From positions 1 through 64,000 of the forward strand of contig VMSZ01000038.1 in NCBI GenBank assembly GCA_013791885.1: 64,000 nt of DNA. The letters are read 5' to 3'. The translations under genes were made by a program, and so were the position numbers. The DNA comes from Sulfurimonas sp. Lineage in GTDB: Bacteria > Campylobacterota > Campylobacteria > Campylobacterales > Sulfurimonadaceae. Below the pieces are notes generated by a model, which was not told the origin of the DNA, ran no database searches, and worked only from the letters and a program-made list of their open reading frames with translations. Positions 32,896 through 42,226 of the stretch are shown here, one piece after another (positions within the stretch are counted from its first letter, which is position 1; every line of letters starts with the position of its first letter).

Positions 32896-33618
32896 ATGAT
32901 GAAAGTACAAGTAAAAAGATACACAATAGAGCCCGAAGTCAAAGAAGCCGTTTTAGAGTACGAAGTGGCGCTGGAAAACGCAACACTATTGGAAGTTTTA
33001 CAAGAGATAAAAACAAAACAGGATGCCTCCCTCTCCTTTTCAAGCGGCTGCAGAAGCAGTGTCTGCGGAAGCTGTTCTATGCGTGTTAACGGCAAAGAAG
33101 TTCTGGCGTGCAGTTACAAAGTAAAAGAGGGTGATGTTATTGAGCCGCTGAAAAATGTTCCTGTACTTCGCGACTTAGTTGTAGATATGAGCAAGGCCTA
33201 TGCGTTTAACGCAAAAGCAAAAGCGTGGCAGAATTCTCTCAGTCATGGTATTTCTTTGAGCCCAGAAGATGAGAAGATAAACGAAGTGCAGAGTGACTGT
33301 ATTTTATGCGGCTCATGTTACAGCGCTTGTCCGGTTTACAGCGTCAATGAAGAGTTTTTAGGACCTTTCACACTTACGAGAGTTTGGAAGTATGTGAGTG
33401 ACAAACGCGAAGACGATAGCAGTGCAAAACTTGCTGTTATACAAACAAATGGTGTTTGGGATTGCACCTTGTGTAATGAGTGCACGATTGTTTGTCCTCA
33501 AAATATTTCAAGCAAATCCGACATAGAAAAACTTCGTTCAAAATCTGTGATGGAGGGCTATGAAGACCCAAGTTTCGCTAACAGTTTTGGCGGTTTTGGC
33601 GGTGGTCTTACATTTTAA
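32896..33618 (+). CDS. sdhB: Succinate dehydrogenase/fumarate reductase iron-sulfur subunit
   Basis: SSGCRSSVCGSCSMRVNG (2Fe-2S), CILCGSCYSACPV and CTLCNECTIVCP clusters. Confidence 0.92.
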   Translation: MMKVQVKRYTIEPEVKEAVLEYEVALENATLLEVLQEIKTKQDASLSFSSGCRSSVCGSCSMRVNGKEVLACSYKVKEGDVIEPLKNVPVLRDLVVDMSKAYAFNAKAKAWQNSLSHGISLSPEDEKINEVQSDCILCGSCYSACPVYSVNEEFLGPFTLTRVWKYVSDKREDDSSAKLAVIQTNGVWDCTLCNECTIVCPQNISSKSDIEKLRSKSVMEGYEDPSFANSFGGFGGGLTF

Positions 33619-33620
33619 CA

Positions 33621-33665
33621 CTGAATGAGCAAGCCCATTCAGCGGCAGGGACAATTGTCTCTTGC
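33621..33665. repeat. Paired-hairpin intergenic element, copy A
   Basis: CTGAATG/CATTCAG hairpin, linker GGCAGGGAC, second imperfect hairpin around GACAATTGTC. Confidence 0.4.
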
Positions 33666-33803
33666 AACCCCCTAAAGCTACGAAACACAAGTTTTTCGAG
33701 ATGAAATAACTCTCTTTTAGCTTACGGGCTAAAACACACTTCCTACTAACACACTTTCAAAATATGTTATAATCAAACTTATTGTTATAAAAAAGGGTTT
33801 AAA

Positions 33804-34301
33804 ATGGCTAAAGAATATTCGTTTGACATCAGTGCAAAAATAAATATGCAAAGCTTCAAAGATGCTATAAATCTCGTAGATAGGGAAGTTTCTAACCGTT
33901 ACGACTTTAAAGGCACTCCGTATGAAGTGACTTACAAAGAAAAAGATAAACTTTTGGTGTTAGTGGCTTCGAGTGATAATAAACTTGACGCACTCAAAGA
34001 TGTTGTTGTGGCAAAGCTTTTAAAGCAAGGCCTCTCTTCAAAAGTTTTGGATGAGCAAAAAGTTGAAGATGCAAGCGGCGGCACAAGAAAGGCAACTTTT
34101 AAGATAGTGGACTATATTGAGTCTAAAGAGGCTAAAAAAATCACTGCAGAGATAAAAAATCTTAAACTCAAAGTGAATGCGCAGATTGAAGGTGATTCCA
34201 TTCGTGTCAAGGGTGCAAAACTTGACGACTTGCAAGCTGTTATAGCGGCAATTCGCTCTATGGAGTGGGAAGCACCGCTCGTTTTTGAAAATATGAGATA
34301 A
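33804..34301 (+). CDS. YajQ family (DUF520) nucleotide-binding protein
   Basis: YSFDISAKINMQSFKDAINLVDREVSNRYDFKG. Confidence 0.92.
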   Translation: MAKEYSFDISAKINMQSFKDAINLVDREVSNRYDFKGTPYEVTYKEKDKLLVLVASSDNKLDALKDVVVAKLLKQGLSSKVLDEQKVEDASGGTRKATFKIVDYIESKEAKKITAEIKNLKLKVNAQIEGDSIRVKGAKLDDLQAVIAAIRSMEWEAPLVFENMR

Positions 34302-34310
34302 AGGTTTAAG

Positions 34311-34949
34311 ATGAGCAAAATGAGCGTAGCTGATGCGGCTGAGTATTTCGGCGTCTCCAAAGAGGCAATTCACAATAGAATCCGAAGAGGTTCTTTAGAA
34401 AGTGTTCTTGAGGGCGATATTAAGATGGTCTTGGTCGGTGCCAAACCGACTGTTTCTTCCCGTGCTCAGAGCAAAAAGCCTGCTGCGAACTTTGCGAATG
34501 ATAAATACTATCAGTTTTTAGAAGAACAAAACAGTAAACTTCAGGAGAAGGTAGAAAAACTTGAAGGGGAAACAAGAACGCTCAGAGACCAAAAAGAGCA
34601 GATGCTTATAGAAGAACGCATTAAAATAGAGCAGATTTACAGAGATAAAGATGAGCAGTTAAAAAGTATACTCAGTACCTTTCAAGCCCAGTTTATGCTT
34701 TCTCCCAAACAGGCTAAAAAAGAAGAAGATGATACGGCACTCGATGCTGAAATAGAAGATATTCCAAGCGAAAACAATACTATCTCTTTGCATAAATATC
34801 TCAAAGAGCAAGAGTTTTCAAAAAAGAGAATGAAAAAGATAAAAAGCAGATTCCAAAGCAGAGCTGAGAATGACAATAGAATTCTCAGCGTTGGGAAAAA
34901 GTACTATATAGATACATCAAAATATGATTACAGTGACCTGCTGGAATAG
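34311..34949 (+). CDS. Putative DNA-binding protein with N-terminal HTH and coiled coil
   Basis: MSVADAAEYFGVSKEAIHNRIRRGSLESV (MerR/excisionase-like HTH), long coiled coil. Confidence 0.65.
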   Translation: MSKMSVADAAEYFGVSKEAIHNRIRRGSLESVLEGDIKMVLVGAKPTVSSRAQSKKPAANFANDKYYQFLEEQNSKLQEKVEKLEGETRTLRDQKEQMLIEERIKIEQIYRDKDEQLKSILSTFQAQFMLSPKQAKKEEDDTALDAEIEDIPSENNTISLHKYLKEQEFSKKRMKKIKSRFQSRAENDNRILSVGKKYYIDTSKYDYSDLLE

Positions 34950-34951
34950 TT

Positions 34952-36235
34952 TTAGTTAGTTTCTATTCTATTTCTGCCGCCGGCTTTTGCCATATAGAGT
35001 TCTCTGTCGACCATAAGAAGGTAGTCGTCGAGAAAGTTCTTTTTGTAGTAATGCTCAGGAACAATTTCCATCATCCCTATGCTTACCGTAGCTTTTATGA
35101 CTTTTTCCTCAAACTTTAAGGAACTTTCTTCAAAACTTTGACGGACTTTTTCTAAAACAGCGATTCCCTTCTCTTTGCTAATGGCCGGCAGCATAATGAT
35201 AAATTCTTCCCCGCCATAGCGGATAATAATGTCTGAGTTTCTGATATTTTTTTTGACTATATTAACAAAAGACTCCAAGACTTTATCTCCTGCAATGTGC
35301 CCGTAAGTATCATTAATCTCTTTGAAAAAATCCAAATCACACATAGCCAAAATGAATGGAGTGTGTGTAGCCAAGGAAAGCTCATATTGGCTTTCAAATA
35401 CACTTCTTAAAGCATGACGATTCAATGCTCCGGTCAAAGCATCTTTTGTGATTCTTTTATTCATAAGAATATTGTCAATAAGGGCAAGTTCCGTACCTAT
35501 ACTCAGAGAAATGAGTTCACATTTTTCAAGATAGTTGATAAGTACGTGCTGCTCTCCTTGGTCCATGTAGTCATAAATTTTTTTCGCAAAAAGGTGAAGA
35601 TTTTTATGCAGGTTTTCTATGGATTTATATTTGGAATTATTGTGTATGATTTTTTTGCCTTCTCCATGAAGCCAGAGACCAAAATCACACATAGTATCGT
35701 CAAGCTCTACAAAACCCTCTTTTTGCGAATGCTTAATTAAATTTGCAAGTTTACTGAGCCATACGAGGTGAGATTCGTAATGCATGATGATATTTTTTTC
35801 TACCAAGTCTGAAAGAGAGCTAATGCGTACATTGTTTGAAGAGATAAGTTTGTTTACATATTCCAAGAGATATGCATGAGCTACTCTGTTGTTAATTTTG
35901 TTAGTGATTTTGAGAAGCTCAACAACGTTTGAGTGTGCGGAGTGCTCTGACATTTTAGAAATAAGAAGACCTTTAAGCCCATATATCTCGTTTATGACGA
36001 TGACATAAGGAATTGCACAAGAAATTTTATAGATTGCAAGTGCTTCAAAAGCAAGCAAAAGCTCTTCTTCTTCAAAGGGAGCAGCTATGGTTTGAAGTAT
36101 ATTTTCATAGTATACGGGCGTATACGGCTTACCGTCCTCCGGAGAATATTCTATACAGGATGTATATTTGTCGATAAAATCTTCTAAAAGAACTTCACTT
36201 TGGTTTTTAAAAATATCGGAAAAATCATATATCAT
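34952..36235 (-). CDS. Diguanylate cyclase with CZB-like zinc-binding domain (DgcZ-like)
   Basis: H...[11 protein letters not shown]...[16 protein letters not shown] (CZB signature) then [12 protein letters not shown]. Confidence 0.8.
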   Translation of the reverse strand: MIYDFSDIFKNQSEVLLEDFIDKYTSCIEYSPEDGKPYTPVYYENILQTIAAPFEEEELLLAFEALAIYKISCAIPYVIVINEIYGLKGLLISKMSEHSAHSNVVELLKITNKINNRVAHAYLLEYVNKLISSNNVRISSLSDLVEKNIIMHYESHLVWLSKLANLIKHSQKEGFVELDDTMCDFGLWLHGEGKKIIHNNSKYKSIENLHKNLHLFAKKIYDYMDQGEQHVLINYLEKCELISLSIGTELALIDNILMNKRITKDALTGALNRHALRSVFESQYELSLATHTPFILAMCDLDFFKEINDTYGHIAGDKVLESFVNIVKKNIRNSDIIIRYGGEEFIIMLPAISKEKGIAVLEKVRQSFEESSLKFEEKVIKATVSIGMMEIVPEHYYKKNFLDDYLLMVDRELYMAKAGGRNRIETN

Positions 36236-38160
36236 AAGTCACTGCTTTTGAGCGTCAGCCCTTTAAGATGGGAGATTGGATAAGAAAATGCGATACCTGC
36301 TCCATCACCGATTATATCTAGCTCATCCATAATGTTTCGTATAATCCTGTCGACATTTTTTGTCGGCGTTATGAACATAAGGTTTGCATCTGTGGCGTCA
36401 CTGTGAAGTCTGTTGTAGAAGTTATCCATTTCGCTAAGCCCCATACCATGTGCCTGCATTATTGTTACACCTCTCGCCCCTGCGTCTTTTGCAGCAAGAA
36501 GTGCTTCATCTTCCCTCTCTTGAGGGACAATGACATGAACCGCAGAAAAAGACATTTGGTAGGAGTGGCGTTTTTTCGTTGCACCTTGCACAGTGACAGT
36601 TGAGAGCCCCATATTTCTTGCATCTTCTATTGCGTGACGCAGTTCTTCAATGTGAATCTCTTCAAGTTCATGATTGCCTTTAACTCCGATTTTTTCAGTG
36701 ATAACACCATACGCCATAACAGTGAGCATAGGGAACAAAGAGGCAAATGCAATGAGCCCAAATCCGTCAATGAGCGGGTCGCGACCCGGAATGTTTGTAG
36801 CAAGCCCAAGCCCAAGTGCTGCAACAAGAGGCACGGTAACCGTTGAAGTTGTAACCCCTCCGCTGTCATAGGCAATGGGAATAATATATTTAGGAGCTAT
36901 AAACGTAAGGGCGATAACAAACATATAGCCTGCCATAATGTAGTAGACAATTTCCCCGCCGTTGACGATTCTAAAAGCGCCCAAAGAGATACCGATGGCT
37001 ACGCCAAGGGCGACAAACAGACGCAGCACAAAGTCGTTTATTTTTCCGTCACTAATCTCTTTTGCTTTTTTTGCGATGGCAGTGAGTGAAGGCTCGGCCA
37101 TAGTTGTAGAAAAACCAATGGCAAAGGCAAAAGAGTAGATAATAATGTTACTGTCATTTTGGGTAAGCTGTAGAGCCATAGTCTCACCGAGTGAGAAAAG
37201 CCCCATTTCCAGACCAACGATGAAAGCATCAAGACCTATGATGACCAGACCAAAACCTATGAATACTTCTTTGAGATTGTCGATGGGTTTTTTGAGTACA
37301 AGATATTGAAAAACAAGAATAACAGCTAAAATAGGGATGACATCCATAGCAACACTAAAAAGACCTTTGAGTATGGTCAGCAAACTAAAATCAAACGCAG
37401 TCGCAGTTGCCGCGGTATGAAGTGCGACAGGAATAACCACATCAGCAGCTTCGATGAACTCATAGACATAAATACCGTAAAACTGAACAAAAATCATAGG
37501 AGTAAGAGATGCAAATGCAATGAGGCCAAAGCCATCAAGCACAGGATTTCTGCCTTTGATTGTTGATGCAAGACCAATTCCAAGGGCTGCCACAAGAGGA
37601 ACAGTGACGGTTGAGGTTGTAACCCCGCCAAGGTCATATGCCAAACCTACTATCTCCTTAGGTGCAAACGCAGTGGCAGCGACTACGAGAATATAGCCTG
37701 TGATGATATAGTAGTGAATCGGTGTCCCTTTGATGATTCTCCAAACACCTAAAACAATAGCAAAACCAACGGAAAACGCAACAACCATCCGGAGGGTAAA
37801 GGCATCAATTCTTCCGGCACTTATGCCTGCAGCTTTGTCGGCTATAACAAGCAGTGCGGGTTCTGCGACAGTTGTTCCAAAGCCTATCATAAAGGCAAAA
37901 AGAATAATCCAGGCAGTAGAACCTTTACGCGCAAAATCACCTGCAAGTCCTTCTCCAACAGGAAAAATACCCACTTCAAGACCAAGAAGAAATACAGCTA
38001 AACCAACACCGACGATGGCAAGTCCTATGGTTGTAGAGAGCCAATTTTGGGGAACATTTTGTATGATTGCAAGTTGGAAAAACATAATAACAAGAATTAT
38101 AGGAAGCAAATCCCGAAAAGATTCTCGTAAAAGCTTCAAAAATGAGGACAAACTCAGCAT
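36232..38160 (-). CDS. DUF1538 membrane protein, internally duplicated, with C-terminal PII-like domain
   Basis: Two repeats of [13 protein letters not shown].../[13 protein letters not shown]... and [52 protein letters not shown]; soluble tail [34 protein letters not shown]. Confidence 0.82.
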   Translation of the reverse strand: MLSLSSFLKLLRESFRDLLPIILVIMFFQLAIIQNVPQNWLSTTIGLAIVGVGLAVFLLGLEVGIFPVGEGLAGDFARKGSTAWIILFAFMIGFGTTVAEPALLVIADKAAGISAGRIDAFTLRMVVAFSVGFAIVLGVWRIIKGTPIHYYIITGYILVVAATAFAPKEIVGLAYDLGGVTTSTVTVPLVAALGIGLASTIKGRNPVLDGFGLIAFASLTPMIFVQFYGIYVYEFIEAADVVIPVALHTAATATAFDFSLLTILKGLFSVAMDVIPILAVILVFQYLVLKKPIDNLKEVFIGFGLVIIGLDAFIVGLEMGLFSLGETMALQLTQNDSNIIIYSFAFAIGFSTTMAEPSLTAIAKKAKEISDGKINDFVLRLFVALGVAIGISLGAFRIVNGGEIVYYIMAGYMFVIALTFIAPKYIIPIAYDSGGVTTSTVTVPLVAALGLGLATNIPGRDPLIDGFGLIAFASLFPMLTVMAYGVITEKIGVKGNHELEEIHIEELRHAIEDARNMGLSTVTVQGATKKRHSYQMSFSAVHVIVPQEREDEALLAAKDAGARGVTIMQAHGMGLSEMDNFYNRLHSDATDANLMFITPTKNVDRIIRNIMDELDIIGDGAGIAFSYPISHLKGLTLKSSDL

Positions 38161-38174
38161 ACATACCCTTTAAA

Positions 38175-38199
38175 ATATAATTATGAATCATAATTATAT
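38175..38199. promoter_or_regulatory. Perfect 12-bp-arm palindrome, candidate operator for the DUF1538/DGC operon
   Basis: ATATAATTATGA-A-TCATAATTATAT-type palindrome (TATAATTATGA/TCATAATTATA) 15 bp upstream of the start on -. Confidence 0.55.
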
Positions 38200-38338
38200 A
38201 GTAACTCTTCTTTTAAACAGACTAAGAATAATGTAATTGGAGACTGTTTTATGGAATGTGTGATATTTTTAACGTAAAAAGCTAAAACTTTTAGCATAGT
38301 TAAATATAACTCTCGATAAAATTCGATTCTTCACAAGT

Positions 38339-38426
38339 GGACAGTTGGGAGAGTGGCCGAATCTACTACCTTGGAAAGGTAGCGTACTTTACTGTACCGA
38401 GGGTTCGAATCCCTCACTGTCCACCA
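38339..38426 (+). tRNA. tRNA-Ser (anticodon GGA), CCA encoded
   Basis: GGACAGT/ACTGTCC acceptor, CTACC-TTGGAAA-GGTAG anticodon arm, long variable arm, GGGTTCGAATCCC T arm, ACCA end. Confidence 0.95.
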
Positions 38427-38435
38427 CTTATATTT

Positions 38436-38852
38436 TTACTCTAAAGCTTTCAACAAATCATCTTTATTTTGAACTCCGACTAGTGACAGGGCAGTTTGAT
38501 TATCATCTGAAACAAGTCCCAAATCGGCACCTTGTTGGATGAGGTAGAGGCTGATATCATTGTATTTTTTATACAAGGAGAGCATTAAGGCAGTTTTTCC
38601 CTCATCATCTTGGGCGTTGATATCTGCCCCTTTTGTGACTAAAAGTTCTACAGCTTTCATATCTCCGACCCAGACGCTGTACATGAGGATAGTTTTGTTA
38701 TGTTCGCCTGCGAGATTGGCATCGTCTTTTGTTTGGATAAGCTTCTGCAAAGGCTTGATGTTATCGGCTTTGAGAGCTTCTATGGCTTGCGAAAAAGTTG
38801 CGCCGTAAAGTGTCGCTGTAATAAGGAAAAGAAATGTCAGGGATTTTTTCAT
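38436..38852 (-). CDS. Exported ankyrin-repeat protein
   Basis: Signal peptide; HNKTILMYSVWVGDMKAVELLVTKGADINAQDDEGKTALMLSLYKK. Confidence 0.85.
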   Translation of the reverse strand: MKKSLTFLFLITATLYGATFSQAIEALKADNIKPLQKLIQTKDDANLAGEHNKTILMYSVWVGDMKAVELLVTKGADINAQDDEGKTALMLSLYKKYNDISLYLIQQGADLGLVSDDNQTALSLVGVQNKDDLLKALE

Positions 38853-38884
38853 TTGAAACTCTTTTGTTTTAATTGGGCTATTTT

Positions 38885-38920
38885 ATGATAATAACTCTTA
38901 AATAATAATAATTATCTTTT
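38885..38920. promoter_or_regulatory. Possible Fur-like box upstream of ankyrin gene
   Basis: gataataactcttaaataataataattatc AT-rich with GATAAT/ATTATC arms. Confidence 0.25.
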
Positions 38921-38934
38921 ATGCCTTCTAAGTA

Positions 38935-40113
38935 TTAAACTTCTCCAAATTTCTCACGAAGCGTGAATAAAAATGCAGACAAGGATACAGCGGCTACTGT
39001 GGCGATGCTAAAAGGAAGGGTGCTCCCAAAACTGTCCCATAGCCATCCGGCAGCAGCGAGAGAAACAAAGGTCGCGATGCCTACGCAGGTATAGTAAACG
39101 CCATAAGCGGTAGCTTTGAGCTCATTAGACACAGTATCGGAAATGATAGCTTTGGCAAGAGAATTAAAGCCCCCAGCAAAAAAACCGTAGATGAAGAACC
39201 CAAGCCATACTCCAATAACACCTCCAGAATTCATCGTCAAAGCGCCTAGACCAAAGGCTAAATAAATAAACGCAAGCAGAGGCACTTTGCCGAATTTATC
39301 TGCCATACGTCCTATTGGCATAGCAAAAAGAGAGATTACGAGATTATAAAGCGTGTAAGCAAGTGGAATTATGGCAAGAGCCATCCCGTTGTCACCGGCT
39401 TTTAAAATCATAAATGAGTAATTCATGGCAAAAAGGCTAAAAAGACTTTGAAACGCAACAAGCCAATAAAATGGGCTGCCCAGCAGAGAAGGTCTAAATC
39501 GTTGTAGAGAAGTTCGAGTTACAGGAGTGTCGGTAACAAAGAGAATGAGAATAATGAGCGCGATAACTCCAGGGATAAGACTCAAGGCAAACACAGTGCG
39601 AAAAGAGGCTTCGCTTTCTCCTAAAAAGTAGAGCAGGGCAAAGGCACTCAAACTTCCGACAACGGCTCCCGCGCTGTCCATCATTTTGTGAAAACCAAAG
39701 ACAAATCCGCTCACCTCTTTGGAAGTTGACTGGCTTATGAGCGCATCACGCGGGGCAGAACGAATGCCTTTGCCGACGCGGTCTGCAATACGAACAGTTG
39801 CAATCATAGCGCTTGTTTGGGCAAAAAATGCAAAAGGTTTGATGAGATTTGAGAGTCCGTAGCCGACAACCGTAAGCACTTTGCGTTTTCCGAGCCAGTC
39901 TGAGTAAAAACCCGAAAGTGCGATGAGCAGGGCAACACCAAGTTCTGCCGTACCTTCAATAAGCCCGATTTCACTTTTGGTGGCATGCAAAAAACGATCG
40001 AGAAAGAGAGGCAAAAGCGGTAAAATCATCTCTGTCGAAAAGTCGGTAAAAAAACTGTTTGCACCGAGAGCGACAATATTTTTATTGAGTGCAGACATCC
40101 AAACTCCTTGCAA
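38935..40113 (-). CDS. MFS transporter
   Basis: RIADRVGKGIRSAPRDALISQST, multiple TM helices. Confidence 0.87.
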   Translation of the reverse strand: MQGVWMSALNKNIVALGANSFFTDFSTEMILPLLPLFLDRFLHATKSEIGLIEGTAELGVALLIALSGFYSDWLGKRKVLTVVGYGLSNLIKPFAFFAQTSAMIATVRIADRVGKGIRSAPRDALISQSTSKEVSGFVFGFHKMMDSAGAVVGSLSAFALLYFLGESEASFRTVFALSLIPGVIALIILILFVTDTPVTRTSLQRFRPSLLGSPFYWLVAFQSLFSLFAMNYSFMILKAGDNGMALAIIPLAYTLYNLVISLFAMPIGRMADKFGKVPLLAFIYLAFGLGALTMNSGGVIGVWLGFFIYGFFAGGFNSLAKAIISDTVSNELKATAYGVYYTCVGIATFVSLAAAGWLWDSFGSTLPFSIATVAAVSLSAFLFTLREKFGEV

Positions 40114-40207
40114 TCATCTCGTTCAAAAACAATTATACGCCCGCAAAGATTAAGCCATCTTTACTAAGCTCTTTGCGCTATACTCTCAAAATGAAAAAAG
40201 GAAAGAA

Positions 40208-40744
40208 ATGGCACTCAAAGCAACTATCTACAAAGCACTCTTAAATATAGCAAATATGGACACACACTATTATGCGGAGCATAACCTCACAGTCGCGCAG
40301 CATCCTTCAGAAAATGATCTGCGTTTAATGGTTCGACTCGTTGCGTTTGCTCTAAACGCAGAGGAAGATTTGGCTTTTACAAAAGGCATCTCTCAGGATG
40401 ATGAGCCGGATTTATGGGTAAAAGAGCTTGACGGCTCCATAAAACTCTGGATAGATTTAGGCCAGCCGGATGAAAAACGTATCAAAAAAGCATGCGGGCG
40501 TGCTGAGAAAGTCATCATCTATATGTTTCAGGAAAACAGTGCGCAGGCTTGGTGGAAACAGATGGAAAATTCTCTCAAACGCTTTAAAAATCTCTCGGTA
40601 GTTTTACTGAAAATGGATGGAGATCTTGAGCGTTTACTAGAGAGAAGCATCTCCTTGCAATGTAACATCAGCGACGGGGAACTCACGATGATTAAAGACG
40701 AAGAGAGTGTTGTCATTCACGAAGAGCGCTACAAAGAGTTCTAA
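40208..40744 (+). CDS. YaeQ family protein
   Basis: MALKATIYKALLNIANMDTHYYAEHNLTVAQHPSENDLRLMVRLVAFAL; LWIDLGQPDEKRIKKA. Confidence 0.92.
   Translation: MALKATIYKALLNIANMDTHYYAEHNLTVAQHPSENDLRLMVRLVAFALNAEEDLAFTKGISQDDEPDLWVKELDGSIKLWIDLGQPDEKRIKKACGRAEKVIIYMFQENSAQAWWKQMENSLKRFKNLSVVLLKMDGDLERLLERSISLQCNISDGELTMIKDEESVVIHEERYKEF
40319..40361. repeat. Example cluster of the dispersed AAACGCAR motif (three copies in 43 bp)
   Basis: CTGCGTTT (40319-40326), TGCGTTT (40342-40348), AAACGCAG (40354-40361). Confidence 0.85.
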
Positions 40745-41011
40745 GTGAGTGCAGAGGTAAAAAGTTACTGCGTTTATATGCTCAGATGCTCTGATGAAAC
40801 GCTCTACACCGGCATTGCCCGTGATGTGAACAAGCGTTTACATGAGCATAACACTTCGCCAAAAGGTGCAAAATACACCAAAATTCGCCGTCCTGTGACT
40901 CTTGTTTACAGCGAGAGCTGTGAAGATAAAAGCACTGCTCTCAAGAGAGAATACGCCATCAAAAAACTCACACGCGTACAAAAAGAGATGCTTTTAAACG
41001 CAGAAGATTAG
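40745..41011 (+). CDS. GIY-YIG nuclease family protein
   Basis: YCVYMLRCSDETLYTGIARDVNKRLHEHN. Confidence 0.93.
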   Translation: MSAEVKSYCVYMLRCSDETLYTGIARDVNKRLHEHNTSPKGAKYTKIRRPVTLVYSESCEDKSTALKREYAIKKLTRVQKEMLLNAED

Positions 41012-41012
41012 A

Positions 41013-41489
41013 CTACTTTTTGTGTCCTGAACCGCCGGTTCTTGGGCGTAACTCATTCATATTTTCTCCGCCAATCACATAAGCCTCACCAAAACCAAAA
41101 GTCGCTTCGCCGGCTTTTACCTCAAACTCTACAAGATTAAAATCTACCATTTTTTTGAGCATCTGTACCATGGAAGCATCAAATTTTTCTTCAAAAAGAT
41201 TTAAAACCTCTTCAAAATGCAGACTATCTCTTGGAATAAACGCAGCTTCACATTCGAGTGAAATACGTTTACGTGCAAATAAATTTTCTGTTTTACTTTC
41301 ATCTTCTATAAAAAAGAGCGAAGAAGAGGAGCTGCGTTTGAGGTTTTTGGAGTGTGTTGCAATGTCAGAAATGTAGATGTAAAAACGGTTGTTTTCATAA
41401 ACGTAAGGCGCATAAGACGAAAATGGGTGACCTGCTTCATTTAAAGAGCCGATTACTGCTGTTTGTATATTTTCTAAAAAAGTTTTCAT
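41013..41489 (-). CDS. HugZ-like heme-utilisation / pyridoxamine 5'-phosphate oxidase-fold protein
   Basis: GHPFSSYAPYVYENNRFYIYISDIATHSKNLKRS; ARKRISLECEA. Confidence 0.8.
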   Translation of the reverse strand: MKTFLENIQTAVIGSLNEAGHPFSSYAPYVYENNRFYIYISDIATHSKNLKRSSSSSLFFIEDESKTENLFARKRISLECEAAFIPRDSLHFEEVLNLFEEKFDASMVQMLKKMVDFNLVEFEVKAGEATFGFGEAYVIGGENMNELRPRTGGSGHKK

Positions 41490-41595
41490 AGAAATTCCTA
41501 AAAATGGTTTTGTTGCAATAGTAACGCATCTTAGCGAATGCAACGGAAAACTTAAGAATAATAAAAGCAATTATCCTATAAACTGCTTTTATTAT

Positions 41596-41612
41596 TGACT
41601 GATGGTCGGTCA
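41596..41612. promoter_or_regulatory. TetR-type operator
   Basis: TGACTGA-TGG-TCGGTCA inverted repeat (one mismatch) between divergent hugZ-like gene and tetR. Confidence 0.6.
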
Positions 41613-41629
41613 TTACTGCAGGAGTATAA

Positions 41630-42226
41630 ATGGCAATTATAGTTGACAAGATACAAAAGAAAAAAGATATAGCTCTCTCATGCAAGTCACTTGTTGTGCA
41701 AGAAGGGATAAGTACACTAACAATCTCACGCCTTGCTAAAGAGGCGAAAATAGGGAAGGGAACTGTGTATGAGTACTTTAAAAACAAAGAAGAGATTGTT
41801 TTTGAGATAGCGAACATCATGATGCAAGAACACTCTCAAAAGTTACATGAACAGCTTCTCGAGCTGGGAAGTACCAAAGAGAAGGTAAAAAAGTTTTCAG
41901 AATTTTTTTATAGTGAAGAAGAGAAAGAACTTCGGGAGATTTACAAAGAGTTCGTCTCTTTATCTTTAATGAAGCCAAACGCAGAGATGGTTGCGTTTCA
42001 GACAGAGTGTTTTAATAACTACTACAACTGGTTTGGGGAGATACTTCAAGCAGGCGTGCAAAGCGGTGAGCTTAGAGCGGAGAGTTTGGCTCTTGCTCGG
42101 GGCTTATTTGTTGTAGGTGAGGGAATGTTTATTGCCAAAAACGCAACAAACGCCATAGAAGATTTAAAACAAGAGTTAGACACTTTTATAGATACATTAT
42201 TTACATTACTTGAGGTACAAAAATGA
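41630..42226 (+). CDS. TetR/AcrR family regulator
   Basis: ISTLTISRLAKEAKIGKGTVYEYFKNKEEIVFEI. Confidence 0.92.
   Translation: MAIIVDKIQKKKDIALSCKSLVVQEGISTLTISRLAKEAKIGKGTVYEYFKNKEEIVFEIANIMMQEHSQKLHEQLLELGSTKEKVKKFSEFFYSEEEKELREIYKEFVSLSLMKPNAEMVAFQTECFNNYYNWFGEILQAGVQSGELRAESLALARGLFVVGEGMFIAKNATNAIEDLKQELDTFIDTLFTLLEVQK

Noticed and set aside
33700-33725. TTTTAGC-TTACGG-GCTAAAA as a riboswitch for yajQ
   Set aside because: Short simple hairpin without conserved riboswitch sequence; more likely a terminator or part of the intergenic element.
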